Assembly (NCBI GenBank): GCA_022559985.1
Contig: JAFJTR010000108.1
Span: 24,917 to 88,916, forward strand
Source: Parastagonospora avenae f. sp. tritici 18332-5
Lineage: Eukaryota; Ascomycota; Dothideomycetes; Pleosporales; Phaeosphaeriaceae
DNA length: 64,000 nt
Direction of reading: 5' to 3'
Shown: one piece after another, positions 55,640-64,000 of the stretch
Layout of the letters: each line of letters opens with the position of its first letter
Numbering within the stretch: the first letter of the stretch is position 1
Made by a program: the position numbers and the translations under genes
The notes under the pieces: generated by a model
Seen by the model: the letters and a program-made list of their open reading frames with translations, nothing else
Databases searched by the model: none
What the model was told of the DNA's origin: nothing

Positions 55640-56989
55640 GATGAGCAAGATGCTCTTGACAAGGGGCTCCAACAATATGATCCTGGTGAACTCGAGCGAC
55701 GGTAGGCGGTCGGCAACACCGAGCTGGAGTAAAGAGCGTTGTGGGAGTGGATGTAGGAGGGAGACTCAAGGAAGTATGGAGTGGCTGGTTGTGGAGGATG
55801 TATGCGCTAAATGGGCGGCGATGCTATGTATACAGCAGCGAGGAGGGCGGCCAAAGCTATGTACGTGATCCCGACCGTACGAGTGTGCGCGCTTGGCATC
55901 ATTCGCGACGTGCCAGTATGACCGTGTGGGATTCGGAGACTGGCCGGTACCTATCCCATCGCGGCTCCACTTGCATAGCAAGTGAAGTGCCAGGATTGGG
56001 CTTGAGAGGTAACGGGACGAGCTCCGCGACATGGTTCAGGCATGTGGGGTGAGGCGTGAATGGGCGTGGGTCTTCGAAAGCGTTACTACCGTTAAAGCAA
56101 AATGCGGTTCAAACTGCTTGGGAACATGCTGAATGGGATACAGCTATTTGTTGATGTCGGCCCGTCTGGCTTATTCTCGAAACGTCCGATAGTCAAGAGC
56201 AACATACATTGTAGTTTGGCTGTACATCGACCTGCAACAGCAACCAGGCTGAGCGCGAGGCTCCCTAGGCTAGCTGACGCTGCCTGTGACATCATGGCAG
56301 ATGAAGCTGAAATGCGGGAATCGGAAGGGGCGAAAAGAACTCCCGTGGCATAGTGTCTGGTATGGATCTCGCAGGGTTGCGGACTTGTGATGATGCACAG
56401 CAGATCATCAAAACACATCGTGGAGCTCGTAGTGTCGGTGGGTTGCCTGTTGAGAGAAGGCAATCGGCTTGGTGACCAAGGCACACTTCAGACGCTGGTG
56501 GGCGGAGCCTGAAAGTGAGGGACGGTGGCGACCTCCTTTAAGCTGCATTGTGGACTGCTATTTTGTTGTCAATGGATCGATCTCCAGGCATCAACATTGG
56601 CAATGCTGACCAAGTCCATGCTAAACGGTCGTCCCGCTTCCGCGCACAAACAGCCGAGACGGGTGCCTACCGGGAGCGGAAAGCTAGAAAATAAAAGCTA
56701 GAGGACGTTTGTAGAGACTGCGCGCTGAAGTACACGTGAGTCATGGTGGCATACGTATTGAAGGAATAGATGGGGGTGGTCTGATGTGACGATTGTAGAT
56801 ACACAGTAGGGAGTGCAAAGCGGGGTGCTTGCCAAGGGCGTCTATTCTGACGTACGACAGCTGCTGGCGTTTCCAGCCGCTACATGTATGCAGACTTTGC
56901 TTTTTTGGATTGCGCCCGTTACCTCTAGTTTCCCCCGCGGTAGGCGCACCAGCAAACGAATTTTGAGGTAAATCTCGGGAATTGCGCTG
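55640..56989. other. Intergenic stretch
   Basis: About 1.35 kb upstream of the zinc-finger gene and downstream of the VOC gene. ORFs of up to 130 codons on both strands show no motif. Confidence 0.5.
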
Positions 56990-58031
56990 CTAGAGCTTAC
57001 CCTTGGGCTCGACATGCCCTGTCAAAGAGATGTTCCACCGAACGCCGCACATGTTGATTTGCCCGTCTGCAAATACGCCAGCTTGCCTTGCCCTCTCTTT
57101 GATGGCTTCGATGTTGTTCGTGCCGTTGACGCCTACCGTTATCGAAACGAGGCCTTCATTCTGGCCTTCCTGTCCCGCTACGAAGCCCAGTCTTGCGTTT
57201 GTGAAGGCGAGCAGATCACGGCTTCGAGCCACGCCAAAAACATCTTCCCACTGCCGTGACGCAGCTTCGTGCTCGCTGTCCCCAGGCTGTAGACGCAAGA
57301 CACAGCCTTGCAACGTTAGGTGCTCGCTACGCTTCATTCCGGGATAGTACACCTTGTGATCCGAGCCGCATGCGTGCCATGGAGAGAAACGTGATTTGAG
57401 AGGGGTAGGATTGTTCGGCCCTGGCGCGAGGCTGTCGAGTTCTGGCATCATGCCACCTGCAAGACTCAGTATTCGGGCGACGTCGATGCCGTATGCCGAA
57501 CCGGGGCGAGAACCTACCCCTGATACCTTTGGGGTGATATTGCACGCAGACGGCGTCGCCGTGCTCGTGTTCAAAGACGACCTTCGCCAGACCCTTGCTT
57601 TTGATGTGGTCCCTACGCTTCTTTGCATCCTCAGTCTGCATGATAATCATGTAGCCACCCTCCCCGCGTTTCTCTAGTAGCCTGCCCGCAGTCGTCCCAT
57701 CTGTGGAGGGGGAAACTAGCTCGATGAAGTCACCTCCAAGCGGAACTGAAGATGCCCGTCAGGCGTTGCTGCTCATGCCTGCCGGGGTACATACTCATGC
57801 TGTTCTTTAGCCCCCATTGGCCAACAGCTGGATCGCTGTACACCACTTCTGTACCCAGAACATGTGTCTACACCCTGTCTGTCAGTCGTCCTGAGTCGAA
57901 TCAACTCTCGATGGCCATACAATCAGTCGCTGGGCATGCTCTAGGTCTTTTGTGACCAGCGCAATCTGGCGCAAACGCGCACGCGCGGGCGCAAGTGCCA
58001 CTTTGGGTCCTATTTCCACTGCTCCAGACAT
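56990..58031 (-). CDS. VOC-superfamily (glyoxalase-fold) protein
   Basis: Four exons: 58031-57921, 57867-57795, 57745-57518 and 57456-56990, giving 292 aa. Introns of 53, 49 and 61 nt. LRQIALVTKDLEHAQRLI opens the first betaalphabetabetabeta unit, then GTEVVYSDPAVGQWGLKN, GGDFIELVSPSTDGTTAGR, EKRGEGGYMIIMQTEDAKKR and VQYHPKGIRGGMMPELDS. The second unit includes FSPWHACGSDH and the RQWEDVFGVARSRDLLAFTN stretch. This pattern is shared by a fungal and bacterial family of uncharacterised VOC proteins. Metal ligands cannot be assigned with confidence. An in-frame ATG 20 codons upstream (58091) would add MKYHRYDLHQ..., but the MSGAVE start fits the family better. Reaction unknown. Confidence 0.9.
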
Positions 58032-60504
58032 GCTCGCCGTTGTATGTTCCGATAAATAATGTTGGTGTAAATCGTAGCGATGATACTTCATCGATGGGGC
58101 TTACTCGCATCACCCCTCTCAGCATCGCGTCGCGCCTCGGCCTGTAGTTGTTCCCCGCAAATGCTTTTGACACCGTACATCGTTGGTAAATCATTCAGCT
58201 GGATATCAATAAAATAGATTTGGAATCTGCCGATGGCATCCTATCATGTATATGCAGGACGTGAGATGAAACGATAATGATGTTGTTCTCGAGGTGCTGG
58301 CGCCTGACTGCTGTTGCCATAGCTCGGCCCAACTTCGGCCCCGAGGTCATAAACCCGATTTCCTATCATCCCAACCCACAACAATAACGACAACATCAAC
58401 ATCAACATTTCACGAAAGTCACTCCGACGGTGTCACACTTCCGAGTAAAGATACTGAGACAGAAGATTAAGTAAATACAAAGAGAGCACTCATCCCAGCG
58501 CAACCGTCCTATTCATGATGGATGCCCACAGTAAAAAATCAAGGATATACGCGTCTAGCATAGCATATTGTAATCGCCAATATTTGCACACGCCTTCAAT
58601 CTATGGGTAACAGACGGCTAATAGTAATATCAGCTTGGTGCCGCACCGCGGCCGCTGCTTCGGGTCCGCTTAGGCCTTGCAAACGCATCTGCCTTCACTG
58701 CGCTAGCGACTGCGGGCCAGCAGGCATCTCTCGTTTGACCAAGTCTCCCGCTGATAGAGAGTCTCGACTCTCGACCTTCTTTCAAAGAACATGGACCTCA
58801 TCAAACTTCGCCTACTGTGCAGGCCGCAAATCGAGTTCCACTACAACTACTCCCACGTGAGGTTATTTGTTTGTCCTGCAGCAAACTCCTGTGTTGCAAC
58901 GACCTGCGTTCGAGTCCTAGCACGATGAAGGCCTTGAGACATGACCAGTCGAAGGAATTGGTATTGCTGGAGCCTGATGCAAGCAGACTCACAAGGTGAT
59001 ATTGGTAGAACTGATGCTACCTGCCTCGCCGTGTCTCTCAGCTCTTGCTCGACCTACAATCGATCTCAAGCATAACTGCAGCCACTCGCTTTAGCCTTCG
59101 CATATCTAGAAGTATGCGCTTTCCATGTCGGTAAACCAAGGTCGCGAGGGTGCTTCGGTTGCTTAATCAAGAGATGGAAACACAGAAGCAGTCTACAACA
59201 AGCTGACAATCATAAAAGGATGCCCGCTCGGCTTGTCCATCAAATGTCTTCGAACGAAGCCGACAGCGTATCAGCTTGCTAGCTGGATGGCATGCTCTAG
59301 CAGTGCCTCCTACCATCAATCAGGAATTACCGACATACCAATCCGCATCCAGATCCTCCCAATCGACAGTCACAGGGGCGGTGATTGTGTCAAATTAGGT
59401 ACACACTTTCATCCGTGTATGTGCTTGCCATACTGGCTTATGCCTGACGTCCGCAAACGCCAGAAGAAACGATAAAGGTTCACAACTGTTGGGCGTCCTG
59501 GGACCTCGAACCGCCGTCAAGAGATTGGACTTGAGCCGCCCTTGTCTGCGAGGTGCGGGTTACCCTACTGCATATAACCAGGACGGGCCCTGGACTTCTC
59601 CACATCGGGCATCAGAGCCGTGGAACCTTCTACCGTACCCTCAGACTCCATGGACTCGATCAAGTCTCGAGATGACTTGAATTCATGCGTTGTCAGACTC
59701 GCGCACCTGTTCGACCCATCTAGGGGCCGACGTTGCCCGAATGTAGATGCGAAAGAACGCATACACGCATCTCGAATACTCTACCCAAAGGATCCGTTAC
59801 AGAACGTCCCGATCGAGGTTCCGAGCGCCCGGATTATGGCATCATGTTCATATAGTCTGCTGCCTAAAACAGTGAAAGGCTACTAGTCATTCGATTCCAG
59901 AGCTTCCACTTTGGTGGCATCCCATGGCTGAACAGCTGGAGCACATCTGATCCTCGCGTCGACGAAGTCAAGTCCCAGACAAGCACTCGACGCTATCATG
60001 GCGGACCGTCCGACAATGCTCTCGTAGAGGCAACGTATATAACGCAAATTTGTTGAGCGTCCCTCGCGTTCTGGCGCGTCTGCGCGTGGCGATTGCACTC
60101 CACGTGGAAACTCCGCCAGCTTCACCTCGAGTGCTCGGACCACTCCGAACCGCCCTCCAAAAGTTACAGTCACGCAGCATACATCCCCAATTCAACTGGA
60201 AATACGATCAATGGTCCTTATAAACTTACCCACGAGCAACCGCTGCTTTTCAGTCCTCCCCTCTACCTTTCGCTGAGGACCTTTCCACTTTTCAACTCGT
60301 TGTATTGAGACTGGAGAGCGTTGCAGCAGCCCCGATCGTTTGTACTAAGGCTTCGATCTTTGTACATCATAATAAAGCCGCAATCTCTTGCTGAGTTTTC
60401 TAAAGCGCTAAATTGTACGTCCACCTCCCTTCATCACGTTGAGGGCATCCAATAACACAGCTTTAGGTTTTCATACATCCAACCAGCATTCGAGCACTTG
60501 CAGT
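58032..60504. other. Intergenic stretch between VOC and J-domain genes
   Basis: About 2.5 kb. Contains a short CAACAT-type reiteration near 58377-58408 and a TATAAAC at 60219-60225 that could serve the J-domain gene. No supported coding region. A B-box-like GGTTCGAGGTCC (minus strand, 59501-59512) is not part of a tRNA cloverleaf. Confidence 0.5.
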
Positions 60505-61421
60505 ATGGCCTCAGCACGCTCTGCCCACTCTACAGTCTCGCAGCCAGCAGCCACTCGAGTAAGCTCTCCATGTGTAAGCTGGTCGAGAGACACTGCTAAC
60601 CTGTAACCTCGAAGCCGCTTCTCACACTAAACATCGCCATCCTGCCCTCTATCGTCTTCACTGTCGCCGATCGCATGCCCGGCACACATACTGTGATAAC
60701 TTCGCCTGTTGTACAGCATGGTTTGGCCCAGCAGCCTCCCCGTGTCTCGTCTGCTTTCTTGGACGTGCCGCAGCCGACCCGTTTTAGGCCCAGCCGCAAG
60801 CGACCCATCGACATTTTCGTGGACAACACAGCAGACTCGGTACCTCAGGGACCTAGTTCGCAGCGACCTAGACTTGACGGTCGGATTCCCCTCGGCAATC
60901 GGAGCGACTCAGCAAATAGCACTCCGTCTCCGTCTCCACGTGATGATGCTGCCCCGTACTCGCAGTCGCCAAACGACTCCTTCTGGACTGGCCAGGAGAA
61001 CCGAGACCCAAGTCCGCCGGCCACCCCCGAGCCTTTTGTTTCTGCTTCTCCTCGCAACCGCACAACCCACCGTAACCGCGCAGCCCCCCACAACCGTACA
61101 GCTCCCACAGGCCTGCCTCCGCCACCACCTTCGGGAGTTCGCATCACCCGTCCCGTCCGCTTACCTCGTCCACTCCCTGTTCCGCAGAACATGGTGTTGT
61201 ATAAGATTCTGGGTCTGGGTGATTGGGATGTCTCGGAGAAACAGATCTTGTCCGCCTGGAGGCATGTGTCCCTCGATCAGCACCCCGACCGCGTTCCCGA
61301 AGAGGATCGTGGTGTCGCAACTATATTGATGCAGCAGATCAACGCTGCCAAGGAGATACTGACCAACCGTGCTACTCGTCGCTTGTACCACAAGAGTGGT
61401 GCCTTGCCGATGGATATGTGA
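60505..61421 (+). CDS. J-domain (DnaJ-like) protein with long disordered N-terminus
   Basis: Best model has two exons, 60505-60558 and 60615-61421, with a 56-nt intron (GTAAGC, CTGCTAAC, GAAG), giving 286 aa. The alternative is a single exon from the ATG at 60675 (248 aa). The C-terminal 80 residues are a J domain: YKILGLGDWDVSEKQILSAW, then the HPD motif in LDQHPDRV, which stimulates Hsp70 ATPase, then MQQINAAKEILTNRATRRLY. The rest is Pro/Ser/Arg-rich with a basic PSRKRPIDIF, possibly a nuclear signal. No zinc-finger or substrate-binding DnaJ domain is present, so this is a class C co-chaperone. Small C-terminal J-domain proteins of this sort are common in plant-associated Dothideomycetes. 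Partner unknown. Confidence 0.8.
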
Positions 61422-62255
61422 TAGCCTGTTGTTGTCGAGATCATCAGGCTGCGAAACGTTCCAGGATCAAGCCTTGTATATGTCTTGAGGCGTTGGAAGA
61501 CTGGACAGTGCGTCCACGAAAAAATTGTGTATAACATTGAAGAAACGAATTGTGGACAGTAGGTGTCATTAACAAAAGCTGTAGTCGACAGCACGAGGTG
61601 GGACATTGACATGGAAGCTGCCCATTGGGCTTACTGTGTTATTCCACAACGCCAGCGCTCGCAAACATCGTTTATGAGCATCTTCCAGAAAAAATGCACT
61701 TGTCTTTGAACATTGTTGTTGTCTGCCTATATGCCTGGCCTTACGTGAACTTTCTAGGGCTGCGAGTCACTTTGACGCAAAAAGACGTTTGGAACAGCTT
61801 GTCGCTAGACTCGATTCAATCTCGAGGCTCGAACAATATCTAGTTGTGCTTGATCAGGCTTACACAAACTCGCTACCTTGATACTCAACAGGCGTTAGCG
61901 CGATCCTGCGCCACATCAACTGCAACTAGCATCATTAAGAGTCGAAATCCTAGCTGCGAGATAGAACTCTTAAAGCAATGCTCAGACGCCAGTTTCACAA
62001 CCAGCATACCAAGCCATCTAATAATACCATGGAGCACACGCTTTCAAGCCCAGACTCAGGTTAACACTTCTTGAACAAGCCGACCCCGGAAGTCAAGAAT
62101 TTTCATGGCTGCACGACACAGTCCGCAACAAACAAATCAAATATGCCTCTTATAAAGACCCACTTACCTATATAGGTAGGAGTTAAACCTCTACGGGTAA
62201 CTGCTAGGCCTAAACAGGTAATCAATCAAATCAAATATGGCCTCTCTGGACCCAC
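61422..62255. other. Intergenic stretch with short repeat and palindrome
   Basis: About 830 bp, no supported ORF. The right end contains the direct repeat and palindrome at 62.13-62.26 kb described separately. Confidence 0.5.
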
Positions 62256-62257
62256 TT
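62131..62257. repeat. Short direct repeat flanking a perfect 14-nt palindrome
   Basis: 62131-62166 and 62224-62257 share AATCAAATATG, CCTCT and GACCCACTTA in the same order. Directly after the first copy begins TACCTATATAGGTA (62165-62178), a perfect palindrome. The spacing of about 93 bp would suit a small duplicated element or an excision scar. Origin unknown. Confidence 0.6.
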
Positions 62258-62915
62258 AATTGATTGTTGCGGAGTCTACTGCACGAGCTCCGAAGCAACA
62301 AGCAGACAACGCGGTGGAAGTAAGCCAAACACACTAACTCACATCTAGCATACACGGTCAATCCAAATCCCCCGGCGACACAGAAAAATTCATTGAGCAC
62401 TGTCTGCCATCACCAGAAAATCCGGACACTTGTCAGAATCACATATGCCGTGCACATCAAAGAAGATGACCGCTTCATCGGCCTGATAACCCTCCGCTCC
62501 TCCACAGAACTAATTCTCCCCGGAGCCAACTACCTGATGCCGCCCGCCGCCCTCGATCTCTCGTCTACGCTGAATCTCGAGCTTGGGTATCAGTACTTGC
62601 CGCTGTCGTGGGGGCGGGGGGTATGCGACGGAAGCGCTGCCCGCTGTTTTCGAAGTCTGTCGATCAGCAGCCCCATTTCTGCTGAGTGCTAGTCGATCAG
62701 TAGAGTTAGAGTCGAGAGATAGAGTGTTCGTGAGGGCGATTGTGGATGCAGGGAACGATGGGAGTTTGAAAGTGATGGGAAAGAGTGGGATGAGGGAGTT
62801 GGGTGTGCATGAGTGGAGGGGGCAGAAGGCTTGGATCGCGGGGGAGTGGAGGGATAGGATGGTGTTGTGGATCTGGGGGATGTGGTTGAATGGGCAAAGT
62901 TATGTAGCTGCATGA
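62256..62915 (+). pseudogene. GNAT-type acetyltransferase, two frame breaks
   Basis: Pieces of a GNAT acetyltransferase (Acetyltransf_3-like) lie in three frames. LHELRSNKQTTRW at about 62281-62320, and GDTEKFIEHCLPSPENPD further on, look like its N-terminal part. The frame then shifts near 62443 into VHIKEDDRFIGLITLRS and on to LELGYQYLPLSWGRG, the acetyl-CoA-binding approach. At 62616-62621 a run of six G, where five would keep the frame, moves the reading to YATEALPAVFEVCR, which runs to a stop at 62915. Two indels and the absence of a clear start argue for a pseudogene. The G-run break could be a sequencing error. Confidence 0.65.
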
Positions 62916-63552
62916 TTGATTTACCCAATTAGTAAACTGGACTATTGTTCTTAGCTGCGCTGACATTACGGTTCATTATAGACTATGTGCAAGCCTCGGA
63001 GAAAATCAATCTGGTCGTTCGCTTGATTGTTGCCGCTAATTCAGCAGGTCAGCTGTGATGGCTGGTATGAGGTGTTTACTTTCATTCTCATCGCATTGAG
63101 TAGAGGAAGGTAATGCATAATACATTTCTGTCAAGGCTCTAACGAACTTCCGCCTGAGAAGATCAAAGCTTACTCGCCGACAATAAGTCTGTCAAGGATA
63201 ATGATATTCATAACTAGCACTATGCTGCGATGCACTCAAAAAATACGGCGATCCAAGCCATAACCATTGTGTTAACTCCAATTTCAGTTGTGCCGTTGCC
63301 AACATTCGCGGTCTTTGCCATAGCTCCTACTCCAACCGCTCCAACATGCTGCCAGAGGCTAGCAATGTGTCAGATATGAGCGAGGCTGCGCTGTAACACA
63401 GGCTCGGCTGGAATGGTAGTGCATGGAATGGACAGTGCAGCTGGTCGTCTAAGAGCGGGGGATAAAACCACCTGTTCATAGATCAGACGACAACAAGAGC
63501 AGTCAATCACTTCAACAATCAACACCATCAAGAACCCGTTGAATCTGACACA
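62916..63552. other. Intergenic stretch
   Basis: 637 bp before the partial gene at the right edge. An open frame extends upstream of its ATG to about 63463 without another ATG. No other feature. Confidence 0.45.
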
Positions 63553-64000
63553 ATGAGCAGGAGTATTGCAGCAATAGGAGATCCTGACATGATACAACTT
63601 GTTACAGTCCTCTTCCGTGTGATACACGATGATATAGGCAGCCTTGTGGAGATCGTTCGAGTGACTTTACGCCATGTTCGAGAGGGCACATTAGACGAAG
63701 ACCTCATGCAGAAGCGAGTCACATTCTGGAGAGGTCTATTGCATCGACTGAATCTCAGTCTTTCAGATCTGGACCGACACCTACGTTCATTTGCGGAATT
63801 TATTTCTGAATCTGGGTCATACCTCGTGACATCGAGTCGGGAAGCTGAGACCGTATCGATGAAGCTTGAAAACTCTGCGCACGCTACCCTAAAATACTGT
63901 ATCTGTCGGATCACAAGTATCGTCAATACCTCAGCTACGCGATCAGGCGCACTGATCTCGGTCACGCGGTCAGACGCGCTGATCGCGGCGTCCAAGCAGC
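63553..64000 (+). CDS. Partial gene, helical protein of unknown function, runs off the window
   Basis: Open frame from ATG 63553 to the window edge (149 codons, no stop). It codes a Leu- and Arg-rich, probably all-helical segment: MIQLVTVLFRVIHDDIGSLV, then MQKRVTFWRGLLHRLNLSLS and LDRHLRSFAEFISESG. The pattern of an RxxxWRxLLxRL stretch followed by a charged helix recalls the soluble part of fungal CorA-like or similar membrane proteins, but I would not assign a family without the rest. The antisense ORF (63528-63995) lacks such a pattern. The true start could be in an earlier exon. Confidence 0.5.
   Translation, partial: MSRSIAAIGDPDMIQLVTVLFRVIHDDIGSLVEIVRVTLRHVREGTLDEDLMQKRVTFWRGLLHRLNLSLSDLDRHLRSFAEFISESGSYLVTSSREAETVSMKLENSAHATLKYCICRITSIVNTSATRSGALISVTRSDALIAASKQ

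Noticed and set aside
59501..59512. tRNA-like B box (GGTTCGAGGTCC, minus strand)
   Set aside because: No matching acceptor, D or T stems can be drawn around it.
63528..63995. 155-codon minus-strand ORF at the right edge
   Set aside because: The plus-strand frame over the same bases has the regular helical pattern of a real protein, and the minus frame is its shadow.
1..64000. CRISPR arrays, operons, bacterial ribosome binding sites
   Set aside because: The window is eukaryotic nuclear DNA. No regularly spaced repeat array was seen.

Overview
The window reads as nuclear DNA of a filamentous ascomycete (Pezizomycotina), probably a Dothideomycete. The evidence is short GT-AG introns (43 to 71 nt) that often carry CTAAC or CTGAC branch sites, a HET-domain gene, a DUF1752/DUF3295 regulator, a cytosolic GH2 beta-mannosidase, secreted plant-cell-wall enzymes (GH12, GH43) and F-box-like LPRELR/LPAEIR proteins. 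The genus cannot be told from the sequence. Most genes are split, so the models below are joined by hand from splice sites, reading phase and family motifs.

Layout. 1-14.6 kb is gene-poor, with one clear gene, the DUF1752/DUF3295 regulator on the minus strand at 5.6-7.3 kb, plus several local direct repeats. 14.6-22 kb holds three damaged genes: a secreted protein of unknown family, a protein-arginine deiminase (PAD) with a TGA at its active-site Trp, and a zinc-cluster-type regulator lacking its zinc cluster. 22.9-32.5 kb holds beta-mannosidase convergent with an F-box protein, a GH12 glucanase convergent with a secreted TAP-like hydrolase, and a DUF4267 membrane protein. 33-38 kb holds two small genes with in-frame stops, a one-TM protein and BFR2. 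BFR2 is head-to-head with IND1 across a 109-bp shared promoter. 39.3-41.1 kb is a HET-domain gene whose last exon carries a 24-bp minisatellite coding an Arg/Asp-rich tail. 42-46.7 kb holds an MFS transporter followed by a flavin monooxygenase. 47.2-49.7 kb is a pair of damaged F-box-like paralogues. 51.3-58 kb holds a GH43 arabinanase, a DJ-1/PfpI protein, a C2H2 zinc-finger protein and a VOC (glyoxalase-fold) protein. 60.5 kb to the end holds a J-domain protein, a broken GNAT acetyltransferase and the start of a gene running off the edge.

Themes. GH2, GH12 and GH43 suggest growth on plant polysaccharide. The most unusual feature is how many genes are intact apart from in-frame stop codons. 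Nearly every such stop is one C:G to T:A change away from Gln, Arg or Trp (CAA/CAG, CGA, TGG), and in most cases there is no frameshift. This could be RIP-like or deamination damage, strain-level pseudogenes, or, for the two TGA codons at expected Trp positions, candidates for rescue by RNA editing or readthrough. TGA is an ordinary stop in other genes here, so codon reassignment is not supported. No tRNA, rRNA, CRISPR array or intact transposon was recognised.
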